This document shows positions 50,792-61,517 of a DNA stretch of 64,000 nucleotides, piece after piece (position 1 is the stretch's first letter; each line of letters starts with the position of its first letter). The stretch is from contig CAVQZA010000004.1 of the NCBI GenBank assembly GCA_963718355.1, positions 124,001-188,000 of the forward strand. The letters run 5' to 3'. The notes under the pieces were generated by a model. The model saw nothing but the letters and a program-made list of their open reading frames with translations. It was not told where the DNA came from and did no database searches. The stretch is from CAVQZA01 sp963718355 (lineage in GTDB: Bacteria > Actinomycetota > Thermoleophilia > Gaiellales > Gaiellaceae). Both the position numbers and the translations under genes were made by a program.

Positions 50792-51660
50792 GCCGCGTTG
50801 TCGGCCTTGCCGGCCGCGGCGGCGCGGGCCCAGCGCTCGTCGTCGCGATGTATCCGGTCCGGCTCGACGCCGCGGAGCTCGGCCAGCGCGACGGTCAGCT
50901 TCTGGAACGGGACGATGTCGACCACGGGGTGTCGCGTCGGCACGATGGTGACGTCGCAGCCGAGCTCGCGCAGCGCCGCCGCGGCCGACGCCGCACGATC
51001 CGCGGCACGCCCTTCGCCTTCGAGCACGAACGCGCGAACGGACTCGTCCACCGCGGCCAGGTAGCCATGGAGCAGCTGCTCGGTCTCGTAGGCCTCCGCG
51101 GCGACGTACGAGCCCTCGCGCAGCTTCAGCACCGCTTCCTGCGCCGTCGGCCAATCGCGTCCCGCGCCGGCCACCAGGAAGCGCTCGTGCGACGAGGCCG
51201 GGAAGCCCTCGGCGGCGGCCGCAGCGTCGCCGAGCCAGCCGATCTCGTTCCCGCGCAAAGCATCGATCGCGGCAACCGCGCAGGTGTAGCTCGCCGTGTG
51301 GCACCAGCTCTGCTCGACCTCCGGCGTGCAGAGGATCACCTCGTCGCACAGCGACGCGAGCGGGCTCTCCGGCTTGCCGGTCACGAGCCAGCGCGGCCCG
51401 CGCCAGGCCTCGGCCGCCTCGAGCGTGAGCGGTGTGTCGCCTTCGTGACTGACGACCACGAGCAACTCGGCGTCGCGCTCCGGAGCAAGCACGAGCTCGA
51501 GCGCCTGCACCGCCTCGCCGCCCGTCTGCGCCGCGTGGAACGAGGTGCCGCAGCCGGTGTGGAGCCGCCGCACCCCGTCCGGAAACCGGAGGCCCGTCGG
51601 CACCGCGCGCAGCCAGTCCGGCTGGGCGGCAATTGCGGCACGCGTGAGGTCACCCGACAT
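50788..51660 (-). CDS. SIS-domain sugar isomerase/deaminase-like protein
   Basis: 290 aa from ATG 51660. Two SIS domains: the first has LHTGCGTSFHAAQTGGEAVQ and VVSHEGDTPLTLEAAEAWRG; the second has FLVAGAGRDWPTAQEAVLKL and EAYETEQLLHGYLAAVDES. Resembles the isomerase half of GlmS and AgaS-type ketose-aldose isomerases, without the glutaminase domain. It probably acts on an amino-sugar phosphate. Divergent from the M16 peptidase. Confidence 0.87.
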   Translation of the reverse strand: MSGDLTRAAIAAQPDWLRAVPTGLRFPDGVRRLHTGCGTSFHAAQTGGEAVQALELVLAPERDAELLVVVSHEGDTPLTLEAAEAWRGPRWLVTGKPESPLASLCDEVILCTPEVEQSWCHTASYTCAVAAIDALRGNEIGWLGDAAAAAEGFPASSHERFLVAGAGRDWPTAQEAVLKLREGSYVAAEAYETEQLLHGYLAAVDESVRAFVLEGEGRAADRAASAAAALRELGCDVTIVPTRHPVVDIVPFQKLTVALAELRGVEPDRIHRDDERWARAAAAGKADNAA

Positions 51661-51682
51661 CGCTTGGCTAGCATGACGCCTC

Positions 51683-52947
51683 ATGAGCGTCTTCGAGCGA
51701 CAGACCCTCGGCAACGGCCTCCGCGTCGTCACCGCGCCGATGCCGCAGGCCCAGTCGGTGACCGTCTCCGTGATGCTCGCCGCGGGCTCGCGCTACGAGA
51801 CCGCCGACATCAACGGGATCGCGCACTTCGCCGAGCACATGTTCTTCAAGGGCACAGAGCGGCGCCCGACCGCGCGCGACATCGCCGGCGAGATCGACGC
51901 GATCGGCGGCGAGTTCAACGCGTTCACCGGCAAGGAGTACACCGGCTACTACGTCAAGTGCGCGGCCGAGCACGGCTCAGTCGCGCTCGACGTCCTCGTC
52001 GACATGCTCCGCAACTCGAAGTTCGAGCCGGAGGAGATCGAGCGCGAGAAGGGCGTGATCGTCGAGGAGATGAACATGTACTTCGACACGCCGCGCGACT
52101 TCATCGGCGGCGTCTACGAGGAGCTCCTCTACGGCGACCAGCCGCTCGGCTGGGACATCATCGGCCGCAAGGAGACCGTCCGCGGCGCGACGCGCGACAC
52201 ATTCTTCAGCTACCTCGACCGCTGGTACAAGCCCTCGCGAATGGTCGTCGGCATCGGCGGCCGGATCGACGGCGACCTCCTCGCCGAGGTCGAGCGCCAG
52301 CTGGGCGACCTCGAGCCCGGCGAGACCGGCCAGGTCGACCCGGTCGTGATCCCGCCCGACAGCGGCTCGCAGGTGAAGGTCTTCACGAAGGAGTCGGAGC
52401 AGGCCCACGTCTGCGTCGGCGTCCGCAGCTACCCGCTCGAGCATCCGGACCGCTTCGCGCTGCAGATGGTGGCCAACGTGCTCGGCGGCGGCATGTCCTC
52501 GCGCCTCTTCACCGAGGTGCGCGAGCGGCGCGGGCTCGCCTACTACGTCTTCGGCGTCAACCACAGCTACACCGACGCGGGCTCGCTCTACTCGCAGGCC
52601 GGCGTCGACATCAACCGGATCGAGGACGCCGTCAGCACGATCGCCGGCGAGCTCGAACGGATCGCCGCCGAGCCGGTGCCGAGCGACGAGCTCGAGAAGG
52701 CGCGCAGCTTCGCCAAGGGCCGGTTCGTGCTCTCGCTCGAGAGCCCGCAGGGCCTGATCATGTACGGCCTCCGGCGCGAGGTGCTCGAAGGTGGCGCGGT
52801 CGATCCGCAGGAGGTTCTCGACGCGCTCGACGAGGTCACCGTGGAGGACGTGCAGCGCGTCGCGCGCGACCTGATCGAGGGCAAGGGCATCAAGCTCGCG
52901 CTGATCGGCCCGTTCGACGACGCCGAGCGGTTCGAGAAGCTGCTGCC

Positions 52948-52951
<4 letters not shown>
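51683..52951 (+). CDS. M16-family zinc metallopeptidase (processing-peptidase type)
   Basis: 422 aa. Inverted zinc motif HFAEH (H48, E51, H52), third ligand Glu in REKGVIVEEMNMYFD and the C-terminal substrate loop GGGMSSRLFTEVRERRGLAY. Like mitochondrial processing peptidase beta and bacterial PqqL/YmxG proteins. Cytosolic. TAGCAT (51669-51674) is 8 nt before ATG, leaderless type. Its stop overlaps that of acs (CTAG). Confidence 0.96.
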
Positions 52952-54893
<1,942 letters not shown>

Positions 54894-54897
<4 letters not shown>

Positions 54898-55997
54898 GGC
54901 CGGAGCTCGTACGGGAAGCTGGTGAGATTCTCGTAGCCGTCGTCGGTGACGAGGACGAGATCCTCGAGCCGACAGCCTCCGGCGCCAGGGCGGTAGAGGC
55001 CGGGCTCGACGGTGACGACGTCGCCGGCCTTGAGCACATCCTTGCCGGAGAGGCCCATCCCGGGCGCCTCGTGCACGTCGAGCCCGACGCCGTGGCCGAG
55101 CCCGTGGAAGAAGCCGTGATCGAGGGTCGTGCCCGGCTCCTTCGTGCGCTGCGTGGCGAAGCCGGCGGCCTCGAACACGTCGCAGGCGGCGTCGAACACC
55201 GCGCGTCCGGCGACTCCGGGCCGGATCAGCTCGAGCGAGCGGTCGAGCGCCTCCTTCACGAGCCGGTGCCACTCGACGAGCTCGTCGCTCGGCTCGCCGA
55301 TCACGAAGGTGCGCGTCATGTCGGCGAAGCAGGCCGACTCGCGATCGCGCGGCCAGATGTCGATCACGATCGGCTCGTTCGGCAGGATCGCGCCCTCGCC
55401 CATGTGGTGGCCAATCGCCGACTGTGCGCCGTGCGAGACGATGAACTCCTCGCCGCTGCAGCCGTTGGCCATGAACGCGGCGTCGATCGCGGCCTTGACC
55501 TCTTCGGACGTGACCGGTCGGCCGGCGCTGAGCAGCTCCGCCGCAGCGGACATCCCGGCCTCGGCCGCCGCCTGCGCGCGACGGATCCCGGCCAGCTCGG
55601 CCGGTGTCTTGCTGCGGCGGCGGAGGTCGAACAGCTCGCGCTGCGGCTCGAGCTCGACTCCCTCGGCGCGGAGCCGGTCGGCGACCTCGATCGGGAACGT
55701 GACAGGAACTGCCGCCTTCGTGACCCCGAGCCGGGAGCAAGCGCGCGCAGCGACCTCGAGCAGCGCCTCGTCGCGCCTCAGCCCGGCACGGACGAGGTCG
55801 TCGATCCCGAACTCCTCGGGCGCATGGAGCTCGAGACCGTCGAGCGTCTCGAGCCGCGGAATCTCCATCGAGCCGACCACGACGTGCCGAACGCCGTCAC
55901 GCTCGAGATAGAGAAACGGGTCGCCGATCGCGATCGGCAGCTCGTGCCGGAGCTCCGGCGAGCGCTCGGTCGTGTCGTAGATCAGGACGTCAGCCAC
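54894..55997 (-). CDS. M24 metallopeptidase (Xaa-Pro aminopeptidase / creatinase fold)
   Basis: 367 aa. C-terminal pita-bread domain with metal ligands at IVIDIWPRDRESACFADMTR (two Asp), FFHGLGHGVGLDVHEAPGMG (His) and TVEPGLYRPGAGGCRLEDLV (two Glu). A smaller N-terminal creatinase-like domain precedes it. Cleaves N-terminal residues before proline. GTG start with TACGAT (56007-56012 on the other strand) 9 nt upstream; likely leaderless. Confidence 0.95.
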
Positions 55998-56035
55998 GGC
56001 GACGGCATCGTAATCCGAATCCGTACAGTGAGGTC

Positions 56036-56683
56036 ATGTCGCTGTTTCGCGCCGATGAGGAGCAGGCGGTGCGCGGGCTCTTCGCCCGGCTGGAGCGCAA
56101 CGTCGAGCTGGCGCTCGTGCACGGGCCCGAGCCGACGCCTCGCGCGGGCGCGGGTGACATCGACTTCGGAGCAGAGGCGGAGAAGGTGCTCGAGGGCGTT
56201 GCGGAGCTCGGCGAGCGCGTCGCGCTGCGGGTGACCGACGAGCCGGAGCTCGGCGTCGAACGGTTTCCGGCGATCTGCGTGCTCGCCGACGGGCAGGACA
56301 CGCGGATCCGGTACTACGGGCTGCCGTGGGGCTTCGAGGTCGCCTCGATCGTCGGCGCCGTGATCGAAGCGGGGCGTGCCGAGTCGAGCCTCGCTCCGGA
56401 GACGGTCGCGCTGCTTGGCACGCTCGAGCAGGATGTTGCCCTCGAGGTGTTCGTCACGCCGACGTGCCCGCACTGCCCGCCGGCCGTGCTGCTCGCCTAC
56501 CGCGCAGCCCTCGCGAGTTCGCGCGTGCGCGCAGCCGCAATCGAGTCGACCGCCTTCCCGCAGCTCGCCGAGGAGCACGGCGTCTACGCGGTGCCTGCCA
56601 TCGTGATCGACGGTGAGCACCGCTACGACGGCGCCGTCCCGGAGCGCGCGTTCGTCGAGCGCCTCCTCGCCAGCGTCGCCTAG
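56036..56683 (+). CDS. PDO-like tandem thioredoxin-fold protein
   Basis: 215 aa, two thioredoxin folds. The N-terminal fold (residues 1-115) lacks a CxxC; at the equivalent place it has LRVTDEPELGVERFPAICVL. The C-terminal fold has the active site CPHC (C144, C147) in EVFVTPTCPHCPPA and cis-Pro in YAVPAIVIDG. Architecture of archaeal/bacterial protein disulfide oxidoreductases and of the AhpF N-terminal domain. TACAGT (56024-56029) is 6 nt before ATG; leaderless. Confidence 0.84.
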   Translation: MSLFRADEEQAVRGLFARLERNVELALVHGPEPTPRAGAGDIDFGAEAEKVLEGVAELGERVALRVTDEPELGVERFPAICVLADGQDTRIRYYGLPWGFEVASIVGAVIEAGRAESSLAPETVALLGTLEQDVALEVFVTPTCPHCPPAVLLAYRAALASSRVRAAAIESTAFPQLAEEHGVYAVPAIVIDGEHRYDGAVPERAFVERLLASVA

Positions 56684-56782
56684 CCCCTCCGAGACATGGC
56701 CCGAAGGGCCAATTGACAGGCATACCGGCGCGTCGGAACCTGTCCGGATGAGCGAATTGACAGCCGGATCCGCCGTGCGGCA

Positions 56783-56812
56783 CTCTCTGTTGTCATATCA
56801 GACAACAGAGAG
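56783..56812 (+). promoter_or_regulatory. 12-bp inverted repeat covering the ribosome site of the polyproline gene
   Basis: CTCTCTGTTGTC (56783-56794), loop ATATCA, GACAACAGAGAG (56801-56812). The right arm runs into GAGAGGAG, the Shine-Dalgarno sequence of the gene starting at 56821. It could be an RNA switch (hairpin hides the ribosome site) or a DNA operator. AATTGACAG occurs twice upstream (56711-56719, 56755-56763). Confidence 0.57.
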
Positions 56813-56820
56813 GAGACCCG

Positions 56821-57462
56821 ATGAGAAGGATGCTCTTGCTGGCGGTGTTGCTCGTACTCGTCGTTACGCCACGGGCGCTCGCGGCTCCGCAGCCGCCTGT
56901 CCTCGCCTCGCCGCAGTGCTTCGTCGACGACTACGGCCACTGCATCAAGGCAGCGCCTGCGCCGCCGCCGCCACCACCACCACCGCCACCGCCACCACCT
57001 CCGCCGCCACCACCACCACCTCCGCCTCCGCCACCGCCACCACCCCCACCTCCGCCTCCCCCTGCGGACTTCCTCGTGGACGTGACGGCCGAGGTGACGG
57101 TGACCGATGACTACGCCCCGGCAGAGGCGGACATTGCCGGATGCCACACGGTTCAAGCCGTCCGGCGGCAGAGAGCTCTCGTCGGCATCCAGCAGTGGGC
57201 CATGGAGCTCGACGTCCACTGGTGCTGGGGTTTCGGGATCGTGAGAACGATCTCGCGCGACAAAGGGATCGTGTGCTGCGGTCCGGCGTGGTCGTTCGAC
57301 CGGTGGATCGCAACTGACTTCCCTCCGGCAGGCGGTTCGCCGGTCTCGTCCTTCGTGCAGGCGCAGTTCAAGTACTCGCTTGCCTGGTTCCAGGGCGGCA
57401 AGGCGCCGTGGATTAGGGTCAACGTCTACGGAGACGGCAGCTACGACTGGGCGTGGGGATGA
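56821..57462 (+). CDS. Secreted protein with a 34-residue polyproline tract
   Basis: 213 aa. Signal peptide (RRMLLLAVLLVLVVTPRALA), a short region with two Cys (SPQCFVDDYGHC), then 34 consecutive prolines encoded at 56962-57063 by mixed CCG/CCA/CCT/CCC codons, and a C-terminal domain of about 130 aa (DFLVDVTAEVTVTDDYAPAE; MELDVHWCWGFGIVRT; KYSLAWFQGGKAPWIRVNVY) with four Cys. The Pro stretch would be a stiff spacer across the envelope and needs EF-P for translation. Domain not recognised. ATGA overlap with the micropeptide gene. Confidence 0.78.
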   Translation: MRRMLLLAVLLVLVVTPRALAAPQPPVLASPQCFVDDYGHCIKAAPAPPPPPPPPPPPPPPPPPPPPPPPPPPPPPPPPPPADFLVDVTAEVTVTDDYAPAEADIAGCHTVQAVRRQRALVGIQQWAMELDVHWCWGFGIVRTISRDKGIVCCGPAWSFDRWIATDFPPAGGSPVSSFVQAQFKYSLAWFQGGKAPWIRVNVYGDGSYDWAWG

Positions 57463-57575
57463 CCTGTAAGCGCCTGGCAATTGTCCTGCTCGCCATAGTG
57501 GCGCTGTACACGCTCTTCTTCATCTTCACGTACTTCGGCACGCCGTCCTTCCGGATCAGGAAGGTGCCTGGCTGA
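57459..57575 (+). CDS. 38-aa single-pass membrane micropeptide
   Basis: ATG overlaps the stop of the polyproline gene (ATGA), the coupling used throughout the window. The peptide MTCKRLAIVLLAIVALYTLF continues with a hydrophobic stretch and ends in a basic tail GTPSFRIRKVPG. It reads as a membrane-inserted peptide. The N-terminal pattern (MT-x-x-RL, hydrophobic) resembles the 45-aa peptide at 37939-38076, but the tails differ. Function unknown; a small subunit or anchor of the secreted protein is possible. Confidence 0.58.
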   Translation: MTCKRLAIVLLAIVALYTLFFIFTYFGTPSFRIRKVPG

Positions 57576-57638
57576 GCATGGCTTTCTGCGGCGATGGCCC
57601 GGTCTTCCGGGCTTTCGCCGCGTCCGTAGACTGAGACT

Positions 57639-58790
57639 GTGGAGAACGCGCTCGCACGCTCGGCCGAATTGATGGCTTTCTGGGATTCCGAACTGCGAGC
57701 GATGCTGCCCGAGGGCGCCGAGATCTTCGATGCGCATGTCCATCTCGGCCATGACATCGACGGCATGGTCGGGCTCTACGACGAGCTCGACGGCCGCCTC
57801 AACGACTACGGCATCTCGCGCTGCTTCATGTTCTGCATGGACGAGCACGACCGGCACCCGGCCTTCCGCGTCCCGAACGACCGCACCCTCGCGGCCGGCG
57901 AGCGCTCGGGGGGGCGAATGATCCCGTTCGTCCGGCTCGACCTCAACGAGGACCCGGTCGAGGAGGCGGTGCGCTGCCTCGACCGTGGCGCGAAGGGGAT
58001 CAAGCTCCACCCGCGCGCGCAGCGCTTCGCGCTCAACGACGAGCGTCTCGCGCCCGTCTTCGAGCTGGCGGCCGACCGTAAGGTGCCGATCCTGATCCAC
58101 GGTGGACGGGGCTTGCCGCCGATCGCCGACAATCTCGCCGGCCTCGTCGACCGGTACCCGGCCCAGCTGATCATCGCGCACGCCGGAATCGCCGATCTCG
58201 CCGCGCTGGCTCGCGTCTTCGCAGGTCGCGAGGGCGTGTTCTTCGACACCTCCGTGTGGAGCCCGATCGATCTCCTCGACTTCTTCCGCCAGTTCTCTCC
58301 CGAGCAGGTGGTCTACGCGTCCGACTACCCGTACGGCCAGCAGCCGAGCTCGCTCCTGATCTCGCTTCGAACGGCGCGGCAGAGCGGCTTCGACGACGAC
58401 CAGATCCGCGCGATGCTCTCGGGCAACGCCAATCGGATCGCTGACGCCGAGCCGCAGCTGGCGCTTACGCCGCCGACCGGCTCCGACACCATCACGCAGC
58501 CGATCGTGTTCGCCCGCATCCACCAGTACCTGTCAATGGCGACCCCGTTGCTCTGGACGCGCCAGGGAGACACGATCGGCACACTCGGGCTCGCCCTGAA
58601 CGCCTGTGAAGAGACGAGCGGGGACCACGGCAGGGAGCTCGACCAGATCCGCGAGTTGCTGCTCCCGGCCCGCGAGCTGTGGCGCGCCCTGACCGAGCTC
58701 GAGGACGACACCGATCGCCGCGACGTCGCCCGCGTCACGTTCCGACTGATTCACCTCGCCGACATCCTCGCCGTGACCACCGGCCGCTGA
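57639..58790 (+). CDS. Amidohydrolase-family metal hydrolase
   Basis: 383 aa from GTG. First metal motif IFDAHVHLGHD (HxH near residue 33), KLHPRAQRF (Lys/His region), ILIHGGRGLPP and IIAHAGIADLAAL (His ligands), and the Asp in YASDYPYGQQPSSL. This fits amidohydrolase-2 (decarboxylase/hydrolase) proteins. About 120 further residues at the C-terminus form a helical extension not part of the barrel. TAGACT (57627-57632) is 6 nt before GTG; leaderless. Confidence 0.9.
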   Translation: MENALARSAELMAFWDSELRAMLPEGAEIFDAHVHLGHDIDGMVGLYDELDGRLNDYGISRCFMFCMDEHDRHPAFRVPNDRTLAAGERSGGRMIPFVRLDLNEDPVEEAVRCLDRGAKGIKLHPRAQRFALNDERLAPVFELAADRKVPILIHGGRGLPPIADNLAGLVDRYPAQLIIAHAGIADLAALARVFAGREGVFFDTSVWSPIDLLDFFRQFSPEQVVYASDYPYGQQPSSLLISLRTARQSGFDDDQIRAMLSGNANRIADAEPQLALTPPTGSDTITQPIVFARIHQYLSMATPLLWTRQGDTIGTLGLALNACEETSGDHGRELDQIRELLLPARELWRALTELEDDTDRRDVARVTFRLIHLADILAVTTGR

Positions 58791-58852
58791 GCGCGACAGC
58801 TGTCGTCCGCGGTGGCTCTCCACGCCAATCGGCGTTAGCATCACGATCCGTC

Positions 58853-59416
58853 ATGCCGCGACGACTCCTTGCCCTGCTCGTGATCACGGCCATCTCCGGG
58901 CTTGCAGCCGCCGGCGTCAGCGGCGCGCGCTCGGCTAAGGCCGCCGCGGCGCCCGCGCGGCTACCCGCGCTCCCACCCGTGACCCAGATCGTGGCAACCC
59001 GCCATGCGCGCGACGCCTCGGCATGCCCGATCCCCACAGCCTGGAGACCAGCCTTCGAGCGCGCCTCCCGCGACGTCGGCCTGCCTCTGGCGATGCTCGT
59101 CGCCGTCGCTCAGGTCGAATCGCGCTTCCAGCCCGGAGCCCATTCCAAGGCCGGTGCAACCGGGCTGATGCAGGTCATCCCGGCAACGGCGCGCGCGCTG
59201 CAGCTGCCCGCCGACGAGCCCGACTCGAACGTCCTCGCCGGCGCGCGCTTCCTCCGCAAGATGCTCGACCAGTTCCGCTCGTCGGACCTCGCGCTCGCCG
59301 CCTACAACGCCGGCCCGACCGCCGTCGAGCGCGCAGGCGGCGCACCGAGCAGCGTGACACTGGTGTACGTCGAGAACGTGACGTCGCTCTGGCGCGAGCT
59401 CAACGGCTGCACCTAG
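58853..59416 (+). CDS. Secreted lytic transglycosylase (SLT domain)
   Basis: 187 aa. Signal peptide RRLLALLVITAISGLAAAG, a short Ala/Pro linker, then the goose-lysozyme-like SLT fold with catalytic Glu E89 in VAQVESRFQP, GATGLMQVIPATARAL and LALAAYNAGPTAVERAGG. Cleaves peptidoglycan glycan strands outside the membrane. TAGCAT (58836-58841) lies 11 nt upstream. Starts a run with the next two genes. Confidence 0.93.
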   Translation: MPRRLLALLVITAISGLAAAGVSGARSAKAAAAPARLPALPPVTQIVATRHARDASACPIPTAWRPAFERASRDVGLPLAMLVAVAQVESRFQPGAHSKAGATGLMQVIPATARALQLPADEPDSNVLAGARFLRKMLDQFRSSDLALAAYNAGPTAVERAGGAPSSVTLVYVENVTSLWRELNGCT

Positions 59417-59419
59417 ACG

Positions 59420-59953
59420 ATGGTCGCCGTCGTCGTGCTCGCCGCGGGGGCCTCGACGCGGTTCGGCTCGCCGAAGCAACGGCTGCTGCTCGACGAGGTG
59501 CTCACACGAGTGCGCGACGCGCGCACTCCCGGTGAGATCCTCGTGGTGCTCGGCGCGCACGACGTGGAGACCGACGCGCGCACGGTCCGCTGCGCCGACT
59601 GGGAGCAAGGCCCCGGCGCCTCGCTCCGCTGCGGGCTCGCCGCGCTCGGCTCCGAGGTGGAGGCGGCGGCGATCGTCCTCGCCGACGGCCCCGACCTCGC
59701 GCCCGAGGCTCTCGACCGGCTGATCGACGCGTGGCGCGACGGTCGCGGCGACGTCCTTGCGGCGTCCTACGGCGGCGTCCGCGGCCACCCGGTGATCCTC
59801 GGTCGCTCAGCCTGGAACCACATTCCACCCGAAGGCGCGCGCGCGCTCGAGCCTGTCCTCGTGCCCTGCGACGATCTGGGCTCTCCAGGAGACGTGGATT
59901 TTGCCGATGACCTTCCAGGAAGGCTGCGGCCCTACGACAGAGAACAGAAATGA
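59420..59953 (+). CDS. MobA-like NTP transferase
   Basis: 177 aa. Nucleotide-binding start VVVLAAGASTRFGSPKQRLL, the metal-binding Asp in VLADGPDLAPEAL and VRGHPVILGRSAW. Matches CTP:molybdopterin cytidylyltransferase/MocA-like proteins; somewhat short for the family (about 190-200). Possibly supplies a molybdenum cofactor for a xanthine-dehydrogenase-type enzyme, none of which is in view. Begins 4 nt after the transglycosylase. Confidence 0.9.
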   Translation: MVAVVVLAAGASTRFGSPKQRLLLDEVLTRVRDARTPGEILVVLGAHDVETDARTVRCADWEQGPGASLRCGLAALGSEVEAAAIVLADGPDLAPEALDRLIDAWRDGRGDVLAASYGGVRGHPVILGRSAWNHIPPEGARALEPVLVPCDDLGSPGDVDFADDLPGRLRPYDREQK

Positions 59954-60639
59954 GGCACATGGAGCTCGTCCAACCGCTAGATCATCCTTCGGGGGACACC
60001 TCGCCCCTGGCGGCTGCGCGCCTGCACAAGGGCCTCACCGTCGAGGAGGCGGCCTGCCGCGCAGGGCTCTCGGCCGACGAGGTCGAGTGGCTCGAGGCCG
60101 GCCGCGTCTACCGCTTCCCGTCCACCGACGCCGCGATCGTGGCCACGCTGCTCTATGCGACGGGGCTCGGGCTCGACCATCGCGAGGCGCGGATCGTCGC
60201 CGGGCTGCCCGTCACACCGAGGCCCGTCGAGGTTGCGCGAAAGGGCCGGATCATCGTCCTCGTCGCGGCGGCCGCGACCCTCGGCGCGCTCGTCTCGGCC
60301 GTCGTCATGCCCCACGGTGGCCACGCGGCCGCGCCCGCGTCCGCCGCGAACCAGCTCACACCGCCCTGGAAGATCGCGATCGACGTCCTGAACGGCGGCG
60401 GCGACATCAACTACACGCGCCAGGTCGCGAGCCGGATCGGCGCGCTCGGCTACCACATCGAGCGCGTGGGCCGCGCGAACCGCTTCGACTATCCGCAGAC
60501 CGCCGTCTACTTCGAGCCGGGCGGCGAGGCGATCGGGCTACGGCTCGCGCGCCAGCTCGGGGTGCCGCTGAAGCCGCTGCCGGGCGGACGCAATCCGAGC
60601 CGGCTCGTGGTGATCGCCGGACCGGCGCGGCTCGGCTAG
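59950..60639 (+). CDS. RodZ-like HTH membrane protein with LytR_C domain
   Basis: 229 aa. N-terminal XRE-type HTH (SPLAAARLHKGLTVEEAACR; LSADEVEWLEAGRVYRFPST), one TM near 99-118 (IIVLVAAAATLGALVSAVVM) and an outer LytR_C-like domain (KIAIDVLNGGGDINYTRQVA; YFEPGGEAIGLRLARQLGVP). This plan is usual in Actinobacteria for cell-envelope proteins resembling RodZ. Overlaps the previous stop (ATGA). Its stop overlaps the convergent anti-sigma gene by 4 bp. Confidence 0.87.
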   Translation: MRHMELVQPLDHPSGDTSPLAAARLHKGLTVEEAACRAGLSADEVEWLEAGRVYRFPSTDAAIVATLLYATGLGLDHREARIVAGLPVTPRPVEVARKGRIIVLVAAAATLGALVSAVVMPHGGHAAAPASAANQLTPPWKIAIDVLNGGGDINYTRQVASRIGALGYHIERVGRANRFDYPQTAVYFEPGGEAIGLRLARQLGVPLKPLPGGRNPSRLVVIAGPARLG

Positions 60640-60866
60640 AGGAGAGGCGTGCGCAGCGCCGCGAGGCGCTCTTTGAGATGCGGCGGCATCGGCTCTTCGA
60701 CCGCCGCCCGCTTCACGTAGACGCGCAGCGACTCCTCGAAGCGATAGCGCTTCCTGCAATAGGAACAGTCGTCGAGGTGCGCCTCCGCCTCGACCCGCTC
60801 GCCTTCGGTGAGCACCTTGTCGAGGTAGGGCTGCATCATCTGTTCGCAACCTTCGCAGTCACACAT
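60636..60866 (-). CDS. Zinc-containing anti-sigma factor (RsrA-like)
   Basis: 76 aa. The ZAS motif AHLDDCSYC gives H30, C34 and C37, with extra Cys at 2, 4 and 7 in MCDCEGCEQMM. A C-terminal helix would hold the sigma factor. In SigR/RsrA systems oxidation of these cysteines releases zinc and the sigma factor. ATG overlaps the sigma gene stop by one base (TGATG). Confidence 0.88.
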   Translation of the reverse strand: MCDCEGCEQMMQPYLDKVLTEGERVEAEAHLDDCSYCRKRYRFEESLRVYVKRAAVEEPMPPHLKERLAALRTPLL

Positions 60867-61459
60867 CAGTCGGCCTCCATTGCCGTTTCGGCCAACTCGC
60901 GCTTGAGTACCCGCCGCCCGCGGTGCAGGCGCGACATAACTGTACCGATCGGGATGTCGAGAATCTGCGCTGCGTCCTGGTAGCTGAAGTCGCCGAGGTC
61001 GACGAGGACGATCACATCGCGGAAGTCGTGCGGCACCGCAGCGAGCGCACCGACGATGTCGTCCTGCGACAGCCGCTCGATCACGCGCTCCTCCGGCTCG
61101 CCCCCGCCGTCGCCGACCGCCTCCTCGAGGCGGTTGTAGAGGAAGTAGTCGCCTTCCTCCAGCGGCTGCGTGTCGGGCGTGCGCTGTTGCTTGCGACCGC
61201 GGTCGATGTTCAGGTTCGTGAGGATGCGAAGGAGCCAGGCTCGCAGGTTCGTGCCGGGCTGGAAGGTGCGCCAGCTGCGGAACGCGCGGGCGTACGTCTC
61301 CTGCACGAGGTCTTCCGCCTCCTCGCGCGAGCCCACCATGTGGCGCGCGACTCGGTAGACCTGATCGGAGAGCTCGAGCGCCTCCTCCTCGAAGCGCACG
61401 CGGTCGCGGGCCTCCGATGCGACCCGTCGCGCGGCGGTATCCGAGCCTGTCTCGCTCAT
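60866..61459 (-). CDS. ECF sigma factor (SigR/RpoE-like, thiol-oxidative stress)
   Basis: 197 aa from ATG 61459. Region 2 with HMVGSREEAEDLVQETYARA and FRSWRTFQPGTNLRAWLLRI, an acidic linker, and region 4 with LVDLGDFSYQDAAQILDIPI followed by GTVMSRLHRGRRVLKRELAE. The GTNLRAWLLRILTN segment and the linked ZAS anti-sigma favour the SigR/SigH group. A longer open frame to 61534 would overlap the heavy-metal-domain gene, so the shorter start is preferred. Confidence 0.94.
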   Translation of the reverse strand: MSETGSDTAARRVASEARDRVRFEEEALELSDQVYRVARHMVGSREEAEDLVQETYARAFRSWRTFQPGTNLRAWLLRILTNLNIDRGRKQQRTPDTQPLEEGDYFLYNRLEEAVGDGGGEPEERVIERLSQDDIVGALAAVPHDFRDVIVLVDLGDFSYQDAAQILDIPIGTVMSRLHRGRRVLKRELAETAMEAD

Positions 61460-61517
61460 CCTCGGCGAGACTAGCAGTGCAGTTCCCATACCCGCGGAAA
61501 CGCCCTGCAGAGCCGCG

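Noticed and set aside
56962..57063. Polyproline tract as assembly artefact or simple repeat expansion
   Set aside because: Codons are mixed and irregular, and the frame continues into a folded-looking Cys-containing domain.
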